Shown: positions 26,795 through 35,121 of the stretch, piece by piece | How positions within the stretch are numbered: position 1 is the stretch's first letter | Layout: the number at the start of each line of letters is the position of its first letter | Source: [Flexibacter] sp. ATCC 35103 | GTDB taxonomy: Bacteria > Bacteroidota > Bacteroidia > Flavobacteriales > Flavobacteriaceae | NCBI RefSeq assembly: GCF_001975985.1 | Contig: NZ_MTQF01000017.1 | Span: 1 to 64,000, forward strand | DNA: 64,000 nt | Direction of reading: 5' to 3' | Made by a program: the position numbers and the translations under genes | Notes under the pieces: generated by a model | Told to the model about the DNA's origin: nothing | Seen by the model: the letters and a program-made list of their open reading frames with translations, nothing else | The model's database searches: none

Positions 26795-26885
26795 TAAAAT
26801 AAGATAAAATTGAAGATTTTTAAAACTTTAATAATCGTTTATTTTAGTAAGTTTAAGTAATAAATGTTCTTTTTGAGTTTGTTTA

Positions 26886-26920
26886 CAAAAAGCCGGATCT
26901 TAATTCGGCTTTTTGTTATT
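26886..26920 (+). terminator. Terminator after SusC/D pair 1
   Basis: The perfect stem AAAAAGCCG / CGGCTTTTT (26887-26895, 26906-26914) is followed by a T-rich stretch. It lies in a segment that stays open in frame with the next gene, which shows that the next gene really starts at 26954 and not at 26864. Confidence 0.85.
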
Positions 26921-26953
26921 AAAGAGATTGTTATCAAATTAAAAAAAAATAGA

Positions 26954-28582
26954 ATGGTTGGATCAATAAAAAATGTTCTTTTCATAATTGTATTGTTTAC
27001 GATGCAATTAGGCTTTAGCCAAAATGCAATGCCAAACCTTCAGAAAAAAGGAAACAAGACACAATTAATCGTCAATAAAAAACCTTTTATTATACTTGGC
27101 GGAGAATTGGGGAATTCTTCGGCGACAACCATGGAAAGCATAGAGCCCATTTGGGCCAAATTAACAGATATGAATCTAAATACCGTATTAACGCCCATTT
27201 ATTGGGAATTAATAGAAAAAGATCAAGGTAAATTCGATTTCTCACTGGTTGATGATTTAATTCTGAGAGCCAGAAAAGAAAACCTGAAATTAGTCTTTTT
27301 GTGGTTTGGATCCTGGAAAAACAGTATGTCAAGTCATGCTCCGGAATGGGTAAAACTAAATCAGAAAAAATATCCAAGGGTTAAAGACGATAAAGACAGA
27401 AGTCATGAAATACTCACACCATTTAGCGAAAACAATTTGCAGGCAGACTTAAATGCTTTTCAGAAACTAATGGCACATATTAAAGAATTCGATCAAAAGA
27501 ACCAAATTGTAATTATGGTACAAGTCGAGAATGAAATAGGAATGTTGCCAACAGCCAGAGATTATCATCCATTGGCAAATGAAGCTTTCAAAAAAGAAGT
27601 TCCGGCAGAGTTACTACAATATATGCAGAAAAATAAAGCAAAATTAGTTCCTGAGTTTTTAGAAATATGGAAAACCAATGGTTATAAAACTTCAGGAAAT
27701 TGGGAACAGGTTTTTGGAAAAGGACTCCATACAGATGAGATTTTTATGGCGTGGTATTTTGCCAAATTCACCAATAAAATAGCCAAAGCAGGAAAAGACA
27801 GTTATGCCATTCCTATGTTTGTAAATGCTGCTTTGAATGCTCCCGAAAAAAAGCCGGGAGAATATCCAAGCGCAGGCCCGTTACCGCATGTAATGGATGT
27901 ATGGAAAGCAGCAGGCACAGCCATCGATTTTTTGTCACCTGATTTTTATAATCCATCATTTAAACACTGGAATGATTTATTTACCCGTCAGGGAGATCCC
28001 TTATTTATACCGGAACATCGTTTTGATTCCACCGCACCATTCAAAGGATTATATGCTATTGCACATTATGAAGCAATGGGGTTTTCGCCTTTTTCTATTG
28101 AATCTGTTTCTGATGCCAAAAAAGAACCACTCGGGAAAATTTATGATTTGGTCAAACAGCTAACCCCAGTTATCGAATCAAATAAAGGGCAGGGTAAAAT
28201 TGACGGCGTTTTATTAGACAAAGAAAATCAATTGCAGATTATTACTTTAGGAAATTATGAGTTTACTTTTAAGCACGATTATACTTTGAATTGGTCAGAT
28301 GGTGCTAAAGAAGAAAAATGGCCCATGTCAAGTGCAATTATTATAGAAATAGGAAATGATGAGTTTTATATCGCCGGATCCGGAATTGTAGTCACTTTTA
28401 AATCCTTAAAAAATAAAAATCTTAATACAGGTATTTTGAAAACCGATCTGGGAAAATTTGAAAATGAAGTCTGGAGAACCATTAGACATTTTAATGGAGA
28501 TCAAACCCATCAGGGAAGACATTTAAGGATTTCAGTGGGCGATTATGAAATTCAAAAACTAAAATTATACACCTATGAATAA
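26954..28582 (+). CDS. GH35-like (DUF5597-type) glycoside hydrolase, secreted
   Basis: This 542-aa clan GH-A enzyme resembles the GH35 beta-galactosidase-like proteins with a DUF5597 C terminus found in Bacteroidota and Caulobacter. The ATG at 26954 gives a signal peptide ending in FSQ (about residue 23). GVPFIILGGELGNS-type start (FIILGGELGNS, 45-55), PIYWELIEKDQGKFDF (81-96), VQVENEIGML with the acid/base Glu194, and FIPEHRF with the probable nucleophile Glu354 are visible. The C-terminal part (about 430-542) is a beta domain. It lies between SusD1 and an acetylesterase, so a side-chain galactose or arabinose on xylan is a plausible target; the true specificity is unknown. Confidence 0.82.
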   Translation: MVGSIKNVLFIIVLFTMQLGFSQNAMPNLQKKGNKTQLIVNKKPFIILGGELGNSSATTMESIEPIWAKLTDMNLNTVLTPIYWELIEKDQGKFDFSLVDDLILRARKENLKLVFLWFGSWKNSMSSHAPEWVKLNQKKYPRVKDDKDRSHEILTPFSENNLQADLNAFQKLMAHIKEFDQKNQIVIMVQVENEIGMLPTARDYHPLANEAFKKEVPAELLQYMQKNKAKLVPEFLEIWKTNGYKTSGNWEQVFGKGLHTDEIFMAWYFAKFTNKIAKAGKDSYAIPMFVNAALNAPEKKPGEYPSAGPLPHVMDVWKAAGTAIDFLSPDFYNPSFKHWNDLFTRQGDPLFIPEHRFDSTAPFKGLYAIAHYEAMGFSPFSIESVSDAKKEPLGKIYDLVKQLTPVIESNKGQGKIDGVLLDKENQLQIITLGNYEFTFKHDYTLNWSDGAKEEKWPMSSAIIIEIGNDEFYIAGSGIVVTFKSLKNKNLNTGILKTDLGKFENEVWRTIRHFNGDQTHQGRHLRISVGDYEIQKLKLYTYE

Positions 28583-28587
28583 CATAT

Positions 28588-28614
28588 CCTAACAGGTTTT
28601 TAAAATCTGTTAGG
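28588..28614. repeat. Intergenic palindromic repeat, copy C
   Basis: CCTAACAG and CTGTTAGG form a perfect 8-bp inverted repeat around GTTTTTAAAAT. It shares its layout with copies A and B. It lies 6 bp after the GH35-like stop and could act as its terminator hairpin. Confidence 0.6.
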
Positions 28615-28635
28615 TATTAAAACCTAAAAAAGTTA

Positions 28636-28718
28636 GCCATGAATTACACCAATTAATATTTAATAAAATCAACACAAAAAATTAGTGAAAATTAGTGAAA
28701 ATTAGTGTAATTCGTGGC
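28636..28718. repeat. Inverted-repeat element with internal 10-bp tandem repeat
   Basis: GCCATGAATTACACCAATT (28636-28654) is inverted at 28700-28718 with two mismatches (AATTAGTGTAATTCGTGGC). Between the arms the 10-mer ATTAGTGAAA occurs twice in tandem (28681-28700), followed by ATTAGTGTAA. It is an intergenic element with no ORF, just upstream of the esterase gene. Confidence 0.6.
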
Positions 28719-28768
28719 AAAAAAACGAGTTCTAAACCCAACAAATCATTGCAGTAAAGAATATAAAA

Positions 28769-30694
28769 ATGAAAAAATCAATAACATTAATCATCTTATT
28801 TATAAGCTTTGGTGCAGCTGCACAAATAAAATTACCGCGTTTAATTAGTGACGGTATGATTTTGCAGCGCGATACAAAAGTGAAAATTTGGGGTTGGGCT
28901 TCTGCCAAAGAAAAAATCGAACTAAATTTCAATTATAAAACATACAAAACCGTCACAACCGAAGAGGGCAAATGGGAGATTGTACTTCCGTCTCAAAAAG
29001 CCGGCGGTCCTTATGAAATGACTTTGCAGGGAAATAATAAAATCATACTAAAGAATATTCTTTTTGGAGACGTTTGGGTTTGTTCCGGACAATCAAATAT
29101 GGAGCTTCCTATGAATCGTCTGAAAGATAAATACAAAGATGTTATCGCTAAAGCGGAAAATTCAAATATCAGACAGTTTTTAGTTCCGGATCAATATTAT
29201 TTCGCCAATGAAAAAGAAGATTTTACTTCCGGAGAATGGATTTCGGCAACCCCTTTAAGTGTTTTGCAATTTTCAGGAGTTGCTTATTTTTTCGCCTTAG
29301 AAATCTATGAAAAATACAAAATTCCGATAGGGTTGATAAACTCAGCTTTAGGAGGTTCTCCGGCAGAATCCTGGATCAGTGAGGAAAGCGTTAAGAAATT
29401 TCCCGATTATTATCAGGAATATTTAAAATATAAAGACGGAACACTCGAAAAACAAATCGAAGAAAATGATCAAAAAGTAAGTAATGATTGGTACAAATTA
29501 GCCAATAATACGGATGAAGGTTTAAAGAGCAACTGGAAAAGTGCTGATCTGGATGATCTTGATTGGAAAACAATGAATATCCCGGGTTATTGGGCAGACA
29601 ATGATTTAGGAAATAGTAACGGAGTAGTCTGGTTCCGGAAAGAATTTGTTGTTTCAAAAGTAAAAGGCGATACCGCAAAACTTATTTTAGGCCGAATTGT
29701 GGATGCCGATTCCGTTTATGTAAATGGTAATTTTGTTGGTACAACTTCATATCAATATCCTCCAAGAATCTATTCTTTTGATGGCAAAATTTTAAAAGAG
29801 GGGAAAAATGAAATCTCTGTTCGTATTATTAATAATTCAGGAAAAGGAGGATTTGTTATTGACAAACCGTATCAATTAGTTTCAGGAAACGACACAATTG
29901 ATTTAAAAGGATCATGGAAATATAAATTAGGAACAAAAATGTTGCCTTTGCCTTCGCCAACTTTTGTGCGATGGAAACCTGTTGGACTTTATAACGCTAT
30001 GATTGCGCCATTAAAAAATTATTCCATAAAGGGAGTATTATGGTATCAGGGAGAATCCAGCACTAAAAAACCATCAGAATATTTTGCACTAATAGAAACT
30101 CTAATTGCAAATTGGCGCGCCCAATGGCAACAAGAAAAATTACCGTTTTTAGTCGTGCAATTAACTAATTTCATGGAACCAAAACCAGAACCAGCCGAAA
30201 GCAATTGGGCAGCATTAAGACAGCAGCAATTAAATGTTTTAAAAATACCCAATACAGGAATGGCGGTCACCATAGATTTAGGAGAATGGAACGACATTCA
30301 CCCTTTAAATAAATACGATGTTGGTAAAAGGCTTGCTCTTCAAGCCAGAAAGGTCGCATATGGCGAGAAAAATCTAGTAGCTTCAGGCCCGCTTTTTAAA
30401 TCAATAGAACAAAAAGAAAACAAACTAATCCTGAGTTTTACAGACATAGGATCTGGTTTAACTTCAAAAGATTCTCCTGTATTAAAAGGATTTGCAATTG
30501 CAGGAAATGACGGAAAATTTGTTTGGGCAAATGCGACTATAGAAAACAATAAAGTGATAGTTTGGAGCGAAACCATCATAAATCCAACCAAAGTGAGATA
30601 TGCTTGGGCAGATAATCCCGTAGAAGCTAATTTATATAACAAAGAGAATTTGCCGGCTTCACCCTTTGAAGCAAATTTGAATAGGAGGGAGTAG
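28769..30694 (+). CDS. SASA-type carbohydrate acetylesterase (sialate O-acetylesterase-like)
   Basis: This 641-aa secreted SGNH-like esterase (domain DUF303/SASA) probably removes acetyl groups from xylan, or less likely from sialic acid. The signal peptide ends at GAAAQ (about residue 19). The nucleophile motif is CSGQSNM (Ser109). The enzyme domain is interrupted by a jelly-roll insert (about 235-385, with WKTMNIPGYWADNDLGNSNG and VWFRKEF), as in other long members. It continues with VLWYQGESS and the C-terminal Asp-x-x-His region WNDIHPLNKYDVG. Its place among xylan genes favours acetyl-xylan as substrate. Confidence 0.88.
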   Translation: MKKSITLIILFISFGAAAQIKLPRLISDGMILQRDTKVKIWGWASAKEKIELNFNYKTYKTVTTEEGKWEIVLPSQKAGGPYEMTLQGNNKIILKNILFGDVWVCSGQSNMELPMNRLKDKYKDVIAKAENSNIRQFLVPDQYYFANEKEDFTSGEWISATPLSVLQFSGVAYFFALEIYEKYKIPIGLINSALGGSPAESWISEESVKKFPDYYQEYLKYKDGTLEKQIEENDQKVSNDWYKLANNTDEGLKSNWKSADLDDLDWKTMNIPGYWADNDLGNSNGVVWFRKEFVVSKVKGDTAKLILGRIVDADSVYVNGNFVGTTSYQYPPRIYSFDGKILKEGKNEISVRIINNSGKGGFVIDKPYQLVSGNDTIDLKGSWKYKLGTKMLPLPSPTFVRWKPVGLYNAMIAPLKNYSIKGVLWYQGESSTKKPSEYFALIETLIANWRAQWQQEKLPFLVVQLTNFMEPKPEPAESNWAALRQQQLNVLKIPNTGMAVTIDLGEWNDIHPLNKYDVGKRLALQARKVAYGEKNLVASGPLFKSIEQKENKLILSFTDIGSGLTSKDSPVLKGFAIAGNDGKFVWANATIENNKVIVWSETIINPTKVRYAWADNPVEANLYNKENLPASPFEANLNRRE

Positions 30695-30724
30695 TTGAGG
30701 TTTGGTATAGTGATTATTAAATAT

Positions 30725-30752
30725 AAAACCCTCAACAATTGTTGAGGGTTTT
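30725..30752. terminator. Bidirectional terminator between the esterase and HTCS genes
   Basis: A 28-bp perfect palindrome (AAAACCCTCAACAA, then its inverse) with T runs on both strands lies between the two convergent genes. A close relative of the same hairpin, including the following AATACTGG, recurs at 48014-48046. Confidence 0.85.
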
Positions 30753-30783
30753 AATACTGGAGAATATAGCTCTAAAATCTTTA

Positions 30784-33700
30784 TTATTTATTCATAGCAA
30801 TATATTCAGAAGGTGTCATCGAAAAATGCTTTTGAAAGTTTCGGCCAAAACTCGTTTGCGATTTATATCCCACTATTTCGGCGATTTCATACATCTTGTA
30901 GTTTTCATTCAAAAGCAGTTCTGCAGCACGTTTTAAACGTACAATATTGATTAATTCATTTGGACTCAAATTCGAAAGATCCTTAATTTTTCGGTATAAA
31001 GTAGATCGGCTCATATTCATAATCTCAGCCAGAGATTCTACACTTAAATCAGAATCAGTAATGTTTTTCAGGATTTCTTCGTCAAGTTTTTTCAGGAATT
31101 TTTCGTCGGTTTTATTGTGGGCGATACTTTTAATATGCGAAAGAGGAGAACTCGCATAATAATTCATAATCTGCTTTCTGTTTTCGATCAGATTGTTCAC
31201 CTGAACTTTTAAATAATCCATTGAAAAAGGTTTTGCAATATAGGCATCGGCACCCACTTCAAGACCGTCAATCTGAGATTTAAGCGAATTTTTTGCGGTG
31301 AGCAAAATCACCGGAATATGGCTTGTTTCAAGATTCGTTTTAATCTCCTTGCACAATGTAATTCCGTCCATAACCGGCATCGAAACATCGCTTATGACCA
31401 ATTGAATATTCTCGTTATGAATTATTTTTAAGGCATTTTCACCATTATCTGCTTTTAGAATAGTGTAAAATGGAGCTAATTCTGTTGTAATAAAATTCAA
31501 TAAATCTTCATTGTCTTCAACCACCAAAAGCTGTGTTTTCTCGTGTTTATTTTCGATTTCAACAGTTTCATGTTCAGTTTCAATTTCTTCTTTCTCAGAT
31601 TCATTATAAAACATAAATTCTTCTTCCTGACGAAGCGGAACCACCAATTCAAAAATATTCACCTTTGAATCCGGAATTACCTGGAGATTTCCGTTATGCA
31701 ATTGCGTTAACGAATGTGCCAATGAAAGCCCAATTCCTGTTCCTGAAGTTGTATCCATATTATCAACCCTGAAAAACGGTTCGAAAATTTTATCTTTTAG
31801 ATGAAACGGAATCAGATTCCCATCATTTTTAACGATTAAAGTCAACTTTTTTTCATCCCTGAAAAGCGTGATCGAAGCTTTATTTGTAGAATATTTAATA
31901 GCATTACTCATCAAATTGCTCAGTATTTTTTTGAAAGCTTCTTTATCCACAAAAGCAAAAATGTCTTTTTCGCCCAGTTCCATTTCAAATTCAATTCCTC
32001 TTTCTTCGATCAGCTGGCTAAATCTCAAATGTAAATTCCTGACCATCGATGAAATATTCGCTTCTACAAAAGTGAGCTTTAATCCGCCAATTTCCGATTT
32101 TCTAAAATCCAGTAATTCGTTTACCAATTTTAATAAGCGCGAAGTATTTTTTTTCATGATAGAAAGATTCTGAGGCACTTCAGGTAATTGGTGTTCCATT
32201 ATTAAAAGTTTTTCCAAAGGACCTTTTATCAATGTCAAAGGTGTTCTGATTTCGTGTGCCACATTGGTAAAAAAGTCAATTTTTGCCTGATAGATTTCTT
32301 TCTCCTTTTCGTCATTCAGATGTTTTATTTTTCGGTTATTTTTAATCTGCGTCAAATTCTGAGAATAACGAATGATATAATAAAACGAACCGCATATCAG
32401 TAAAAAATAGAAAAAATAGGCATAAGAACTTGCCCAAAATGGTGGCAGGATCCGGATTTTTAATTTTACTTCTTTACTCCAAACACCAAAACTATTTAGT
32501 GATTTTACTTTAAAAACATAATCGCCGGGCGCCAGTTCTGTAAAGAAAACTTTATTATTGCGTTCCAGAAATACCCATTCATTATTAACATTTTCAAGTT
32601 TATACCAATATTCAGTAAGTTCCGGTGCCGTATAATTTAACGAAGCAAATTCAAGATTAAATGATGTTTGACTGTTGTTGAGTTCCAGTTCATCAATATG
32701 CGAAATAGACTGTTTTATAGGCGAATCATTTTTATTGGCATCAACATCCTTATTATTGATTTGCAAATTGGTAATAAAAATAGAAGGTGTGTATTTGTTT
32801 TTGGTAAAATTCTTGGGATTAAAGCTAATCATCCCGTTTAAGTTTCCAAAATACATCGTTCCGTTTGTGTCCTTAAATGCAGAAGCATAATTAAACTGAT
32901 CGCTCAATAAACCATTTGCTGTTGTAAAGATTTTAATGCTTTTATGATCCGGACTAAATTTTACCAGACCCTTAGAAGTCGTAAGCCATAAATTTTTCGA
33001 ATCATCTTCTAAAATAGAATATACCACATTGCTTGGAAAACCATTTTTTGTAGTGAATTTTTTAAAAGTTCTTGTTTTTTTATCGAATAAATCCAGTCCG
33101 TTTTCAGTAGCAAACCATAAATTTTTCGAACTGTCTTCAAAAATATAATTGATGGAATTATTACTAATCCCGTTTGGATTTTTGTAATCATAAATAAAAA
33201 CTTCTTTCTTTTTGGTTTTCGGATTATAGTAAAATAAACCATCGCGATAACTTCCTGCCCAGCAATTTCCGTCGCTGTCTTCTTTATAAGTAGTATAATG
33301 AGTGGTTTCAGGGAAAAATTTTAAGGTTTCAAAATTATCATTTTGTTCATTGTAACGGTAAAGCCCCATTGTGGTAATAACAATTAATTCATCTTTTTTA
33401 GTTTCATAAAAAGAAAAAATAAAGTTACTGCGCAATCCGGATCCTGAATTATTAGCACTATAGTGTCGTACAACGTTACCTGAATTTCTGTCTAAAACAT
33501 CCAGACCATGTTCAAAAGTTCCCACCCAGATTTTATCTTTTCTAGGCATTAAAGCGTGAATATTATAATAAGACACACCGCTTTTACTTCCGTTTGGTAA
33601 ATACGAAGTAAACTGTTGCGTTTTCGGATTAAATCGGTTCAAACCCGCGTCTTCAGTCCCAATCCAAAGATCACCTTTGTCATCTTTATGAATTTCCCTG

Positions 33701-34734
33701 ACGGCACTTCCGCTAATTGAATTCTGCCCTTTTTGAGGAAAGTATTTTTTGAATTGCGTGTATTGTTTTTGATGGTAATTAATTCCGCCAAAATACGTTC
33801 CCACCCAAATTCCGTTTTCTTTATCGACAGTTATAGAATACGCGGCATTATCTGAAATTGCATACGGATCATTATAATTCTTTCTAAGATTAACGTTTGT
33901 TTTTGTTCTCAGATTATAAACATAAATCCCGGATTCACTTGCAATCCAGAGTTCGTCATTGTCCTTCTTTTTGAATTGTCGCACATAAACCGGATTTTTT
34001 GTCGAAAATTGCAAAGCCGAAGTTGTTTTATTTGGAATATTATACATCAAAACACCATCATCCTGTGTACCAATTACAATATTGTTTTTATCCAAAGCAT
34101 AAATAACCGTAATTCTAAAATTGGCAGAACTTGCAGGAGGCGTTATCGGAAGATTTTCAAACGAAAGACTTTCTTCAGAATAATGGTAGATTTTATTTAA
34201 AGACGAAGCCCATATTTCGCCATTAGCACCTCTTGAAATCGAAGTTGCAACAAAATACTTATTGGGATTAAAAGTCTTGGTTTCCTTTTTTGTTGTAGAA
34301 TATTTATACAGGATATTTCCTGATATAAACCAGATATTCCCTTTTTTATCATGATTAATATCGTTTATTCGATCGTTTATGGCTTCATTTAAAACCGTAA
34401 ACTGATCTGTTTTTTTATTATACTGATACAGGCCTTTATCTGTACCTACCCAAATTACACCTTTATATTCATGCAAAGACTGGATATAATTGCTGCCTAA
34501 ACTATGAATTGGGTCCGCATTGCTGCGATAAGTTTTAAAACGATAACCGTCAAATCTGTTTAAACCATCTTTTGTTCCAAACCACATAAAACCATCTTCA
34601 TCCTGTAAAGAAGTCAAAACAGTATTGTTTGAAAGTCCTTCTTCAACCTGAAAATGTTTAAAATAATATTCTTGTGCCTGAATAAAATTTATCGAAAAAA
34701 TCGAAAGAAATAATAAAAGAAAGAATTTACGCAT
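30784..34734 (-). CDS. Hybrid two-component system (HTCS) sensor/regulator
   Basis: This 1316-aa one-protein two-component system controls polysaccharide genes. I start it at the ATG at 34734, which opens directly with a signal peptide (FFLLLFLSIFSINFIQAQ); a TTG 36 bp upstream is in frame. The order is: periplasmic two-propeller sensor of Reg_prop repeats (about 20-690, many LWIGT/WFATENGL-type units), Y_Y_Y domain (about 700-770), transmembrane helix (about 780-800), HisKA with His827 in AHEIRTPLTL, HATPase (GTGIGLSLAHSL), REC with Asp1116 in VISDVSMPVMDG, and an AraC-type DNA-binding domain at the end (SMTPSEYIAMNK). It is divergent from susC2, its likely target; the ligand should be an oligosaccharide. 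Confidence 0.95.
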   Translation of the reverse strand: MRKFFLLLFLSIFSINFIQAQEYYFKHFQVEEGLSNNTVLTSLQDEDGFMWFGTKDGLNRFDGYRFKTYRSNADPIHSLGSNYIQSLHEYKGVIWVGTDKGLYQYNKKTDQFTVLNEAINDRINDINHDKKGNIWFISGNILYKYSTTKKETKTFNPNKYFVATSISRGANGEIWASSLNKIYHYSEESLSFENLPITPPASSANFRITVIYALDKNNIVIGTQDDGVLMYNIPNKTTSALQFSTKNPVYVRQFKKKDNDELWIASESGIYVYNLRTKTNVNLRKNYNDPYAISDNAAYSITVDKENGIWVGTYFGGINYHQKQYTQFKKYFPQKGQNSISGSAVREIHKDDKGDLWIGTEDAGLNRFNPKTQQFTSYLPNGSKSGVSYYNIHALMPRKDKIWVGTFEHGLDVLDRNSGNVVRHYSANNSGSGLRSNFIFSFYETKKDELIVITTMGLYRYNEQNDNFETLKFFPETTHYTTYKEDSDGNCWAGSYRDGLFYYNPKTKKKEVFIYDYKNPNGISNNSINYIFEDSSKNLWFATENGLDLFDKKTRTFKKFTTKNGFPSNVVYSILEDDSKNLWLTTSKGLVKFSPDHKSIKIFTTANGLLSDQFNYASAFKDTNGTMYFGNLNGMISFNPKNFTKNKYTPSIFITNLQINNKDVDANKNDSPIKQSISHIDELELNNSQTSFNLEFASLNYTAPELTEYWYKLENVNNEWVFLERNNKVFFTELAPGDYVFKVKSLNSFGVWSKEVKLKIRILPPFWASSYAYFFYFLLICGSFYYIIRYSQNLTQIKNNRKIKHLNDEKEKEIYQAKIDFFTNVAHEIRTPLTLIKGPLEKLLIMEHQLPEVPQNLSIMKKNTSRLLKLVNELLDFRKSEIGGLKLTFVEANISSMVRNLHLRFSQLIEERGIEFEMELGEKDIFAFVDKEAFKKILSNLMSNAIKYSTNKASITLFRDEKKLTLIVKNDGNLIPFHLKDKIFEPFFRVDNMDTTSGTGIGLSLAHSLTQLHNGNLQVIPDSKVNIFELVVPLRQEEEFMFYNESEKEEIETEHETVEIENKHEKTQLLVVEDNEDLLNFITTELAPFYTILKADNGENALKIIHNENIQLVISDVSMPVMDGITLCKEIKTNLETSHIPVILLTAKNSLKSQIDGLEVGADAYIAKPFSMDYLKVQVNNLIENRKQIMNYYASSPLSHIKSIAHNKTDEKFLKKLDEEILKNITDSDLSVESLAEIMNMSRSTLYRKIKDLSNLSPNELINIVRLKRAAELLLNENYKMYEIAEIVGYKSQTSFGRNFQKHFSMTPSEYIAMNK

Positions 34735-35121
34735 AGTTGTATTTTTTATGATAAATCGGGACTTATTCAAATCGTGTCAATATTCTACAAAATGTTGCAA
34801 GTCTCGATTTTTCTGGTCTTTTTTATACCATTTGAATCATTTAAGATAGAAATTGACACAAATGAATCATTTTATTTTGAATTAAAATCATCTACTTTGA
34901 TTTTTTAAATAAGTGAATTTGATATTTTTTATACTAAAAAAATAGAGTATCAATAAAATAAAGTTTAAAAAAATATACCATTACTAATTTTGAATTAAAA
35001 TGAACACATTATTATTGTTGAGCAATATTAATTATTTTTTTGCTCGTATTAGAGATGACTAGAATTTAAAAAACAATCATGAACCAACCAAGAAAAGAAA
35101 ACTATCTAAAATGAAAAATCA
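34735..35121. other. Divergent regulatory region between HTCS and susC2
   Basis: This 387-bp AT-rich region must hold the promoters of both the HTCS gene and susC2. I see no CAAYCGRTTG site here. A TTG at 35018-35020 precedes a T-rich TTTGC at 35039-35043, but the box does not fit TAnnTTTG. A possible 11-codon micro-ORF (35079-35114) lies just before susC2. Confidence 0.5.

Noticed and set aside
26864..26953. Upstream extension of the GH35-like gene (30 codons before the chosen ATG)
   Set aside because: The extension covers a perfect terminator stem (26887-26914) and lacks signal-peptide order; the ATG at 26954 gives a good signal peptide.
28681..28710. Possible CRISPR-like repeats
   Set aside because: The units are a direct 10-bp tandem without spacers and sit inside an inverted repeat; no cas genes are present.
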